Shown here piece by piece: positions 54,957 through 63,282 of a DNA stretch of 64,000 nt; within the stretch, counting starts at the first letter, position 1, and each line of letters starts with the position of its first letter. The translations under genes and the position numbers were made by a program. The stretch covers positions 282,974 to 346,973 of the forward strand of contig NZ_AROI01000006.1 of assembly GCF_000410875.1 (NCBI RefSeq), read 5' to 3'. The notes below the pieces were generated by a model, which was not told the DNA's origin, searched no databases, and saw nothing but the letters and a program-made list of their open reading frames with translations. This DNA comes from Halopseudomonas pelagia CL-AP6 (GTDB lineage: Bacteria; Pseudomonadota; Gammaproteobacteria; Pseudomonadales; Pseudomonadaceae).

Positions 54957-55474
54957 ATCTGAGTCCTTACGCGATAGGTGCAGATGTCAGCGTCAGCGTC
55001 ACCATCAATCAAGCATTGCTCACCCGCCGCGCGCCAGGCGACCTGCACTTCGACCGCCGCACCAGCACCGCAAGTCCCGGCCACGGCAGTACGGCAAACA
55101 TAGAACTGACCGCTGACTGCATCGGAGCCAGCATCGGGTAACAGACGGCGGACCTTGTCGCCCCAGCAGGCAATCTGGTCATCCATCAGAGATGCGGCGC
55201 CGATCTCGCGGCAATCGCCGGTACTGCTGGGTAGCTCGGCGCTGAAGTAAAAAGCGTCGCCGGTGGTGGCAGTGGTAGGGCTTGCACGGACAATCTCGAT
55301 CATCTCGTTAGCCAGGATGGCAGCCTGGGTCCGATGCAGTGAGTCGTTGGTATACTGGATACTACGTCCCTGCATGGCGACCATGCCAAGCACCCCGACG
55401 GCGATCAGCAGGATGGTGATAAGTACTTCCAGCAGACTGAAGCCCTTGGGTGCTGAATTAACTGGTTTCAGCAT
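54953..55474 (-). CDS. pilV: Type IV pilus minor pilin PilV
   Basis: Prepilin of 173 residues. I choose the ATG at 55474 (MLKPVNSAPKG then FSLLEVLITILLIAVGVLGM); GGGGGG lies nine bases upstream, and the longer frame needs a TTG at 55483. The motif AILANEMIEIVRA is typical of PilV. It starts three bases after the fimU stop. Confidence 0.88.
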   Translation of the reverse strand: MLKPVNSAPKGFSLLEVLITILLIAVGVLGMVAMQGRSIQYTNDSLHRTQAAILANEMIEIVRASPTTATTGDAFYFSAELPSSTGDCREIGAASLMDDQIACWGDKVRRLLPDAGSDAVSGQFYVCRTAVAGTCGAGAAVEVQVAWRAAGEQCLIDGDADADICTYRVRTQI

Positions 55475-55476
55475 GA

Positions 55477-55956
55477 TTAACAACCCCCCAAGGCGGTGCC
55501 GTCTTCGCTAAGGCCCTGCGGATGCAAGGTAGAGCGGCCACTGTTAATGACAGATATGACATAGGCTTTCTCGGAAATACCATCGCGACAGAATGAAGCG
55601 CGAAAATCGCCGATGGTAGAGGTGCCGTTTGCGCGATAAATAAGCTGTGGATGGCTAGAGGTAAAGTCGACGCCAGTAGCGTCGAAAGTGCTGGCGCGGA
55701 GGATTACACCAGCACTTGTTACATCGACTTCGCCGGTAGCGGTGTCGATGTTGACATTAACCGGGCGACGGCGAATGACCGATTCGCTGCGCGCATACTG
55801 CAGCATGGCATTCATTTCCTCGGCTTGGGCCTGTACTTGATTGTCGCGCACCAGGCCAAAGAGGTTAGGGATCGCCAGAAAGGCAACGATTGACAGTAAT
55901 GCCACCACCACCATCAATTCGATCAAAGTAAAGCCGCTAGCATGTCCGGTACGCAT
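55477..55956 (-). CDS. fimU: Type IV pilus minor pilin FimU (GspH family)
   Basis: Prepilin of 159 residues with processing site after Gly8 (MRTGHASG then FTLIELMVVVALLSIVAF). A GspH domain follows (EEMNAMLQYARSESVIRRRPV). It is the first gene of the minor pilin operon. The 268 bases upstream (55957-56224) contain no gene, only a strong hairpin near the far end; I could not assign a convincing promoter or an AlgR box. Confidence 0.88.
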   Translation of the reverse strand: MRTGHASGFTLIELMVVVALLSIVAFLAIPNLFGLVRDNQVQAQAEEMNAMLQYARSESVIRRRPVNVNIDTATGEVDVTSAGVILRASTFDATGVDFTSSHPQLIYRANGTSTIGDFRASFCRDGISEKAYVISVINSGRSTLHPQGLSEDGTALGGC

Positions 55957-56184
55957 GGTTCACTCCATATTGATTCATGGCAGAATGTAAATTAGCTTCT
56001 GTGACAAGTCAGCAGGTGTTGGATGGGATGTGGTAATTCCAGGACGGATGGTCGATTTGCTTGATGTTGGCAGGCGTGGTCAAGACAGGCGACTCTTGCG
56101 GGAGCATAGGGTGAAGCCTACAGAGGTGCAAAAAAGTCGAAGATAACTCTAATATTGATAGCAGGTTATTAGCCCAATGAGTTG

Positions 56185-56217
56185 GAAGCTGTAGCGCTTC
56201 AGCAGCGCTACAGCTTC
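56185..56217. terminator. Long perfect hairpin between fimU and the DUF6351 gene
   Basis: Fourteen-base stem GAAGCTGTAGCGCT / AGCGCTACAGCTTC with a TCAGC loop, eight bases past the stop of the minus-strand DUF6351 gene. T-rich sequence lies on the plus-strand side and a shorter one on the other. Most likely the terminator of that gene. Confidence 0.7.
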
Positions 56218-56224
56218 TTCTTTA

Positions 56225-58618
56225 TCAACCCTGCGGCCGGCCCTGATCCGCCTGGCTGTAATCACAGACTCCCTGTGGAAAGATCGCCTGTAGTTCTTCG
56301 ATCTGATCACTGGTCGGCATCCAGGTACCGTAAGTGCCGTCACTAACGGCCGTGTTCACTGGCTTTAGCGAACATTTGAAAATACTCCCTTCAATCGGTC
56401 CGCCCGCGACCATTCTTGAGGTTGTATAGGTGGGGAACAGTTGGGTGCAGGCACCTTGTACGTTGTTGTCAAGAATGCCGTCCCATACGTTGTCACCCGC
56501 GGCGATCAGCTCGCCATTGGTCTCGAAGCAGCTATCCACTGCGGCGTCGGGCTTATTCTCCGCAACACTTTGCCCAGGGTTTTCCTGAATATTGGTTATC
56601 CAGTCGTGCAGCACGTCCAGGGCTTGCCAGGTCTGGTCAAAGTCGTTTTGGGGGCGCGGGCGAGTGGGGTCGCTGACATTAGTGGGGCGTGCGTCGGTAA
56701 ACCAGATCACCTGGTTATCCGAATGACCCATCTGGTTGCGTATACGCTGACGTCCGGAGAACGATTGGTGACTGTTGTGCATATCCAGTACTTCTTCCAA
56801 ATAGTGCCGCCAATCGATCATCGGAATAGTCAGCTCTCCGTCAAATACCATGCCTGAACTGTAGGCCGCATTGATCGCTAGCAAGTCACCCTGGGTTCGC
56901 GGGGCGGGGGCTGTGCCGTCTGGACTCAAACGCATATTGCGTCTACTCCAGGGGTCGAACCTGCTTGGATCAGCTAAGACATCGCTTTCGGTGCCTATGA
57001 ATGGGAAGCCTTCCTGGATCATATCTTTGGGTTGCTTCCAGCCGCCGATCTGCGAGTTAAGCTTGAGAAACTCGGCCGGGGTAATATGACCGTCGTTGAG
57101 GGCTTGAAGACCATATTGAACCCCTACGTTGTCGAACAGTGTGCGCGGCTGGCCTTCATCATCCAGGCCATAGATATTGCGCAGATCGTCATAATGCGTC
57201 CATTGCACTGAATCCATAATGCCCGGCGGCTGCATCTGCGCTTGGTTGCGTGCCTCGCCGTAAAGCGGATTCATGACCAGTGGGGTCAGGCCGCGCCAGG
57301 CGGGTATGCATTCGGTCATGCCGGGGGCAGTGCTATAGCCGAACATGGGCTTGTAGGGGGCGAACGGGTCTGGGTAGTCATCAGTTGAGTTTAGCCCCAC
57401 CAACCAGCTACGGTTCGCGGTGGTTGTCCAGAGGGCGTTGTCCTTGTCTGTGACATCCATATAGTGCTCCAGCAGCTCGCAATCACCGATATGGATGGTT
57501 TGGGTCACCATATCGGGATAGGAGTACTGAGGTACGCCGCCGTCCAGCAGGCCTGGATGGTTCTGCGCATAGACATACTGCTGGATGCCGCCTCCGGAGC
57601 CGCCGATGGCGACGGTATAATCCGGGACGCCAAAGCGTTTGACGAAGTGCTCCTTGACCATCAACGCGGTTTCGCCACCAACTTGCAGGTTGTAATGCGA
57701 GCTGGTGCGGGTGCCGGTGGAGAAGAGCACCGCATAGCCCTTGCCTAGCACCTCTGGCGACATGGACCGGTTGTCCATGCGCCCCTGCGTATGCCCGATG
57801 GCCACACCGCCGAGGAAGTGGAACATGGCTCGTCCATTCCATAGTTCGGTTGAGGCCGCTTCGGCCGCATCATTCAGGCTGGCTAATGTGGCAAAGCTGT
57901 AAATAAAGCGGTTGATGGTGCCTACTTCGCGACGCACGATAAAGTCCACCACGCGTCCATCTGTCAATGTGGTAGTCGTCAGGTCTGCCGGGCGTGTGCG
58001 GTCGCTTGGCAGTGGCTTGTAGCTGTTGTCGGTGGCGCGGTAGAAAAACTCTACGTAGGACTCAATCGAGCAGTCCTTGCTCAGGCCTATCTGCGTATTG
58101 CTGGCATCATAAACCGGGAAGCCCATGCCCTCGTCAGTGTCTACCAGTGGCTGTTTGTTCAGTTCGGTACTGACAGTACAAACAAAGGGGTACTGCTGCG
58201 GCCCTGAGAAGATTGGGCCGGTTATCGGATGGTTGGTCAGGGTCATGCTATGCAGCGGGCCGTGGGCGGCGTGGTGCAGCTCGAGTTCGTTCTCGCCGAG
58301 TTCGAGCCCCTCAAGCAAAATTTCCAAACGGCCGTTGCGACGGGTTATGCGCGCAGGGTCGACCTCCTGATCATTGAGCCATAGCTCTAGTTGATCCAAT
58401 TCGCTATCGATCTGGCCCATGTCACCTTCCACCGAGAGCAGCACATCGCCGCCGCTGACCTGATCGGGTGCGCTGGACAGCACGCTGAGCGTGAAATCGG
58501 GTGGTGAACCGCCGGAATCTGAACTGGAGCTTGAGCCGCCAGAGCTGAGGCAGCCGGTTAAGGCAAGGGTGAGAAGGCTTGCTGCAAAAGGTGTTGAGTA
58601 ACGCTGAAGTGTGGACAT
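56225..58618 (-). CDS. DUF6351-like secreted lipoprotein with serine-hydrolase motif
   Basis: Large lipoprotein of 797 residues. Lipobox LTG-Cys is followed by a Gly/Ser-rich linker (LSSGGSSSSSDSGGS). After a small beta domain comes a long catalytic region resembling the tannase/feruloyl-esterase-like DUF6351 family; the nucleophile elbow is IGGSGGG with Ser341. Many conserved cysteines occur (for example FVCTVST, DCSIESY, GDCELL). Expected to act at the outer membrane or outside the cell on an ester. The substrate is not known. It is divergent from a second secreted lipoprotein hydrolase. Confidence 0.75.
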   Translation of the reverse strand: MSTLQRYSTPFAASLLTLALTGCLSSGGSSSSSDSGGSPPDFTLSVLSSAPDQVSGGDVLLSVEGDMGQIDSELDQLELWLNDQEVDPARITRRNGRLEILLEGLELGENELELHHAAHGPLHSMTLTNHPITGPIFSGPQQYPFVCTVSTELNKQPLVDTDEGMGFPVYDASNTQIGLSKDCSIESYVEFFYRATDNSYKPLPSDRTRPADLTTTTLTDGRVVDFIVRREVGTINRFIYSFATLASLNDAAEAASTELWNGRAMFHFLGGVAIGHTQGRMDNRSMSPEVLGKGYAVLFSTGTRTSSHYNLQVGGETALMVKEHFVKRFGVPDYTVAIGGSGGGIQQYVYAQNHPGLLDGGVPQYSYPDMVTQTIHIGDCELLEHYMDVTDKDNALWTTTANRSWLVGLNSTDDYPDPFAPYKPMFGYSTAPGMTECIPAWRGLTPLVMNPLYGEARNQAQMQPPGIMDSVQWTHYDDLRNIYGLDDEGQPRTLFDNVGVQYGLQALNDGHITPAEFLKLNSQIGGWKQPKDMIQEGFPFIGTESDVLADPSRFDPWSRRNMRLSPDGTAPAPRTQGDLLAINAAYSSGMVFDGELTIPMIDWRHYLEEVLDMHNSHQSFSGRQRIRNQMGHSDNQVIWFTDARPTNVSDPTRPRPQNDFDQTWQALDVLHDWITNIQENPGQSVAENKPDAAVDSCFETNGELIAAGDNVWDGILDNNVQGACTQLFPTYTTSRMVAGGPIEGSIFKCSLKPVNTAVSDGTYGTWMPTSDQIEELQAIFPQGVCDYSQADQGRPQG

Positions 58619-58853
58619 GCTAGATCCCTCTTATGGCCTTTTTGTTGTGGTTGTCGGGCAACATTATGCTAAGGCCCTAATTGAGGGATAAAACAGGTAC
58701 AGATTCCGTTAAAGCACTGTCACAGATTTCAGGGGCTGGGCCGCTTGGGTAGCAGTATCTGTGTCAGCCGTTTCGTAATATCTGTATCTGTTTTGCAGGG
58801 ATGGGAGGTTTTAGTCTGGGAGTGCATACCAACAACAAAAAAAGGAGATAGCC

Positions 58854-61052
58854 ATGCAACCCACGTTGATCCTGGTTGTGCTTGCCTGCAGTTCCATGCT
58901 GCTGCAGGGCTGCCTGAGTTCCGGCTCCAGCTCAAGTACGCCGGCGCTGCCAGCGACTGTTGATCTGTCGGGATTCGACGAGGCAAGTGCCGGCTATTGT
59001 GACCATACGGTACATGGCCACTGTCTCTATCCCTTCCCGAGCAACTTCTTCACTCGCCAGGACGCCGCTACGCAGACGGGCTTGCGGGTGGATTTCGATA
59101 TGGCGGGTATGCCGGTTGCGCAACCGGTATCGATTGCTGCGAGCCAGCTGGCGCCACAGGGTGTGACCACCACCGTGGCCGCGCCGGTCGATCCTGACGA
59201 GTGGAACCGTAACGATGGGTTCTCGCCTGGATCAATGTTACTGGCGCATCTGCCAGGTATTGATTTGCAGCAGACAGGCGCGGTATCCATCACTGATATA
59301 GAAGCGTCGCTGGCGGCGGATGCGCCCATTCTAGTGATCGATGCGGGCACCGGTGAGCGGCAGTTGATCTGGGCCGAGTTGGATGCCAACGCACCGTCTG
59401 CCGAGAGACAGGCGTTGATTATTCGGCCTGCGGTCAACTTCAAGGAGGGGCATCGTTACATCGCTGCGATCCGCAATGCGCGGAGCGCCGATGGTGAGCT
59501 GTTGGAAACGAACGAATTGTTTCGCGCCTATCGTGATGGGATCGATACGGGCGTAGATGTTTACGAAGCGCGCCGCAGCGCCATGGCGGACATCTTTGAC
59601 CATTTACAGGCGCATGGTGTGGAGCGAGAGGGTCTCAACCTGGCCTGGGATTTTACCATTGCCAGTCAGGCGTCCATTACTGAACGGCTGCTGAGCATAC
59701 GAGATGATGCCTTTGCGCGGCTGGGTAATAGCGCTCCCGTCTTTACCGTGGACCAAGCGGGGCTATTGATTGATGGCTCTGCTCGCGCGGGTTTGAGTCG
59801 TGGTATCACTGGGACTATCCAGGTACCCAATTATTTAAATGCCGAGGGTGGCCCGCCCGGCTCGGCCTTTAACTACGCAAACGATGATCCAGATGCGTTG
59901 CCGGAGGTATTTAACGGGACTGATTTTTTCACGGCGCGCTATCGTTGCCAGATTCCGGTGACTGCCGTGGCAGATTTTGAAGATGCTGCCAGTCCGGTTA
60001 CAGCTGCCCGTGCGGCGCTCTATGGGCATGGATTGTTTGGCGAAGGGCCGGGAGGCGAGTTCCGCTCAGGTAATGTGCGGGATATGCAGACCGAGCATAA
60101 CGTCATGTTTTGCGCCACTGATTGGGTTGGTATGGCAACCGAGGATTTTATTGCCGGCGTTATTCATCGGATATTGGCCAACATCAGCTTGCTGCCTCAG
60201 CAGTTGGACCGCAGTCAGCAGGGCGTATTGAACGCCATGTTTCTGGCTGAGCTGTTAACCCATCCGCAGGGATTCCAGTCGCACCCGGCGTTCAGGCACG
60301 GCCCCGCAGAGACCTTGGTATACGATCCTTCCGAGGTGTTTTATGACGGTAATAGCCAGGGTGGAATTCTCGGCGGTGCGCTGGTAGCCACCGCCCCCAA
60401 CATCCATCGTGGCGTTCTCGGCGTGCCCGGCAGCAATTACAGTCTGTTGCTGCGCCGTTACGGCCCTTTCAATCAGCGGTTTGGGACGGTTCTGTATCAA
60501 GCGTACGAAGACGGGTTGGATCGCTCGCTGATCTTCGCGCTCATGCAAATGTTGTGGGACAGGGCGGAGAATAACGGTTATCTCAGCCACTTGGCCGGAG
60601 ACTACCTGCCCAATACGCCGACGAACAAGCGGTTACTTCTTCACGTTGCCCTGGGGGATTATCAGGTGACGCAGTGGAGCGCCGAGATCATGGCCCGCAC
60701 TATTGGCGCGGCGATTCATGAGCCAAGCGTGCGTCTGGGTGAGCACCCGGACAGTAATCCTTACTACGCTATCCCTCTGATCGAGCAGTACCCGTATGAC
60801 GGTCACGCGCTGATGATTTGGGATTCAGGTGCGGTGAATGCGGACGGAAACCGGGGTAACCCTTTTCCCCCGACCAACAACACGGGTCCTGATGTGTCAG
60901 TAGGTCGTGACCCGCACGAATCACCGCGTAATACGGTGGCAGCGCGTTTGCAGAAATCGGAGTTTATGAAAACGGGTGGCGCAGTGAACGACGTGTGTGG
61001 TGATAGCCCCTGCTACAGCGATGACTACACTGGCATCGCCCGACAGCCATGA
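58854..61052 (+). CDS. Secreted lipoprotein with alpha/beta hydrolase-like fold
   Basis: Lipoprotein of 732 residues with lipobox LLQG-Cys and a Ser-rich linker (LSSGSSSSTPA) nearly identical in style to that of the divergent neighbour. The middle region (about 30-330) carries TVHGHCLYPFPSNFF and RPAVNFKEGHRYIAAIR, seen in large uncharacterised exported proteins. The C-terminal half has a GNSQGG elbow with Ser501 and late DGHALMIWD that may supply the histidine. AAGGAG lies upstream of the ATG. No function assigned; the common order with the neighbour suggests shared use of an ester or polymer. Confidence 0.7.
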   Translation: MQPTLILVVLACSSMLLQGCLSSGSSSSTPALPATVDLSGFDEASAGYCDHTVHGHCLYPFPSNFFTRQDAATQTGLRVDFDMAGMPVAQPVSIAASQLAPQGVTTTVAAPVDPDEWNRNDGFSPGSMLLAHLPGIDLQQTGAVSITDIEASLAADAPILVIDAGTGERQLIWAELDANAPSAERQALIIRPAVNFKEGHRYIAAIRNARSADGELLETNELFRAYRDGIDTGVDVYEARRSAMADIFDHLQAHGVEREGLNLAWDFTIASQASITERLLSIRDDAFARLGNSAPVFTVDQAGLLIDGSARAGLSRGITGTIQVPNYLNAEGGPPGSAFNYANDDPDALPEVFNGTDFFTARYRCQIPVTAVADFEDAASPVTAARAALYGHGLFGEGPGGEFRSGNVRDMQTEHNVMFCATDWVGMATEDFIAGVIHRILANISLLPQQLDRSQQGVLNAMFLAELLTHPQGFQSHPAFRHGPAETLVYDPSEVFYDGNSQGGILGGALVATAPNIHRGVLGVPGSNYSLLLRRYGPFNQRFGTVLYQAYEDGLDRSLIFALMQMLWDRAENNGYLSHLAGDYLPNTPTNKRLLLHVALGDYQVTQWSAEIMARTIGAAIHEPSVRLGEHPDSNPYYAIPLIEQYPYDGHALMIWDSGAVNADGNRGNPFPPTNNTGPDVSVGRDPHESPRNTVAARLQKSEFMKTGGAVNDVCGDSPCYSDDYTGIARQP

Positions 61053-61073
61053 GCGGGAGACGCTGTTGGGCCT

Positions 61074-62492
61074 TCAAATGCCCCGCGCCAGCTCGCCCAG
61101 TTGGCCAATGGCCTGGCGCAGTTTGCTGTTGATTGGGGTGCCGGCGTTCAGGCGCATATAGTTGAAATGCCGGGGCCCAACGGAAAACACCGTGCCAGGG
61201 AAAATATGAATGCCTTTAGCCAGCGCCTGGTCGAATAATATTCTGGAATCCAGCCGGTGTGGCAGGCCGACCCAGAGCACGCAACCGCCGGTGGGGATAT
61301 CGATGCGCGTGCCGGGAGGGAAGGCATCCAGCACGGCTGCGGCGGTTTCCTGGGTTTGCGCTGCCAATTGATGGCGCAATTGCTGAACGTGCTGCGCGTA
61401 AAAGCCGCTTTCCATCAGCCGGCTCATAAGCAACTGGGGTGCCGATGCGGTAGTGATGCTGCTGATCTGTTTCAGTTCGCGAAGGCGGTGATGAAAGCGC
61501 CCTGGCGCCACCCAGCCAAGGCGCATGCCCGGCATCAGTGACTTTGAAAAGGAATTGCAGTAAATCACCATGCCGGCTTTATCGTAGGCTTTAGCGGGCG
61601 GCGCGTCTCCGGCATACACGGTATCACCCCATATATCGTTTTCAATCAGCGGTACCGAGTAGCGGGTAGCCAATGCCACCAGCTGCTGTTTGCGCTCGGC
61701 CGACATGGTAAAACCCAGCGGATTCTGCGCGTTGCATGACACCATGCAAGCGCTTACCTGGCCGTGTTTGAACGCCTGCTCCAGCGAGTAAAGGCACATG
61801 CCGTCGCGATGATGCGTGGGGATCTCCAATGCCTTGCGTTGCATGACCTCCAGGGCTACCAGCGCGCCATAATAGGTGGGCGTTTCCACCGCTACCGTGT
61901 CGCCGCGGCGGGTCACGGTGCGCAGGGCCAGCTCCAATGCCTCCATACAGCCGTTGGTGATGATCAGGTCTTCCTGGTTGATCGGGACCGGGTAGTTGAG
62001 ACTGCGTCGGGCCAACTGGTGGGTGAAACGATCGTGGCCATGCGGATGCATGTAATCCCAGGCTTGTAGGGCGTGCGTACGAGTGACCTCGCGCAGGGTA
62101 CGCAGTATGCGGTCAATCGGCATGATTTCGCGTGCCGGCAGGGCAATCCCCAGGTGCACTAGATGCTCCTCCACATGCGGTTCCATATAATGGAGGACAT
62201 CTTCACTCAGGGAGACTTCTACAGGTAACGCCAGGAATTGTGCCATCGTGCTCGGCGGCTGCTTGAGCGGCGGGTTGCTCGCGACAAAAACCCCGGAGCG
62301 CGGCCGGATATCGATCACCCCATCCATTTCCAGCTGGCGGAAGCACTGCACCACAGTATTGATACTGACACCGAAAACCCGGCTCAGGCGACGCACGGAT
62401 GGCAGTCGCTCGCCAGCTCGATAACTCCCGCCGCCGATTTGATTGCGCAACTGCTGACTGATGTTCTCGTACAGAAAACGTTCCTGTGCCAT
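61074..62492 (-). CDS. MocR-type regulator (GntR HTH + aminotransferase fold)
   Basis: Regulator of 472 residues from the ATG at 62492. The N-terminal winged helix (about 5-70; ERLPSVRRLSRVFGVSINTV) belongs to the GntR class. The C-terminal domain has a fold-type I aminotransferase fold with the PLP lysine in SFSKS (Lys317), NAQNPLG and ENDIWGD. MocR proteins sense PLP or amino compounds and often control a neighbouring gene. The frame is open to 62585, but the extra 31 residues look random. It is convergent with the lipoprotein gene; the 274 bases upstream to the PAAR gene hold nothing else I recognise. Confidence 0.88.
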   Translation of the reverse strand: MAQERFLYENISQQLRNQIGGGSYRAGERLPSVRRLSRVFGVSINTVVQCFRQLEMDGVIDIRPRSGVFVASNPPLKQPPSTMAQFLALPVEVSLSEDVLHYMEPHVEEHLVHLGIALPAREIMPIDRILRTLREVTRTHALQAWDYMHPHGHDRFTHQLARRSLNYPVPINQEDLIITNGCMEALELALRTVTRRGDTVAVETPTYYGALVALEVMQRKALEIPTHHRDGMCLYSLEQAFKHGQVSACMVSCNAQNPLGFTMSAERKQQLVALATRYSVPLIENDIWGDTVYAGDAPPAKAYDKAGMVIYCNSFSKSLMPGMRLGWVAPGRFHHRLRELKQISSITTASAPQLLMSRLMESGFYAQHVQQLRHQLAAQTQETAAAVLDAFPPGTRIDIPTGGCVLWVGLPHRLDSRILFDQALAKGIHIFPGTVFSVGPRHFNYMRLNAGTPINSKLRQAIGQLGELARGI

Positions 62493-62766
62493 ACGCCTGC
62501 TGCCTCGACTGGCGGTGCTGAATGCCGCTGATTTGTTTTTTTGGTCGATTGGCAGAGTATAGGGCAGGATGCAGTAGTGCGCCAAAAGGGTGCCTGATCG
62601 GATTTTATAGTTTGGTTAGTGGAAGAGCGTGTCATCAGCTTCGACGTATAAGGCATGCCGACCGGTTCACATTCCGGGGCAACCGTTCTTGTTGCTGGCC
62701 GCTTGACGCACTAGCATCCCTGGCACGGACAGCAATACATATTCAACACCGCCAGGGAACAAGGCC

Positions 62767-63282
62767 ATGTCAGGAAAACCCGCAGCGCGTCTGGGCGACG
62801 CCACCCAATGCCCGCAGAAAGGCCACGGCAGCAACGCCATTATCAGCGGCTCACCAGATGTACTGTTCAACGGCATGCCCGCGGCCCGCCTCGGCGACAA
62901 AACCGCTTGTGGCAGTGTCATTACAGGCCAGGTGATACCCAATGTCTTGATCAACGGTCGCCCCGCCGTGGTCACCGGCAGTACCGGCTCCCATGGCGAC
63001 GTCGTGATCGGTGGTTCGGGGGATATACTTATCGGTGGGGCGGTGACCTTTGCCACTGGAGAGCCGCTCAGCTCAGAGTTGCTGAACGCCAGCCAGGCCC
63101 TGGCACCGACCGGGGGCCGACGCAGCATCTGCGCCAGAACCATCAACACGCCGAGCTGCCGGAGACACTTGAGTATGAAGAAGAGGAAGAAGAGACCGAG
63201 CTGCCACTCGAGCAGCGCATCACCCTGCGCCTGGGCCTGTTTTTCGACGGCACTGGCAACAATCTGGCCAACGCCGCCCTGA
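62767..63282 (+). CDS. PAAR-domain protein, N-terminal part of a probable T6SS effector
   Basis: The first 100 residues form a PAAR domain (KPAARLGDATQCPQKGHGSN, NGMPAARLGDKTACGSVI, VVTGSTGSHGDVVIGGSGDI), which sharpens the VgrG spike of type VI secretion systems. After GALAPTGG-like sequence (SQALAPTGG, ending near 63116) this frame turns into improbable Arg/Ser/Lys-rich residues and stops at 63282. The reading that makes sense continues in another frame as a lipase domain. The best explanation is one PAAR-lipase gene with a single-base loss in GGGGG at 63112-63116 (or an assembly error). Confidence 0.85.
   Translation: MSGKPAARLGDATQCPQKGHGSNAIISGSPDVLFNGMPAARLGDKTACGSVITGQVIPNVLINGRPAVVTGSTGSHGDVVIGGSGDILIGGAVTFATGEPLSSELLNASQALAPTGGRRSICARTINTPSCRRHLSMKKRKKRPSCHSSSASPCAWACFSTALATIWPTPP

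Noticed and set aside
55957..56150. AlgR-type site or sigma-54 promoter ahead of fimU
   Set aside because: Only partial matches (CCATCCGTCC); no convincing element.
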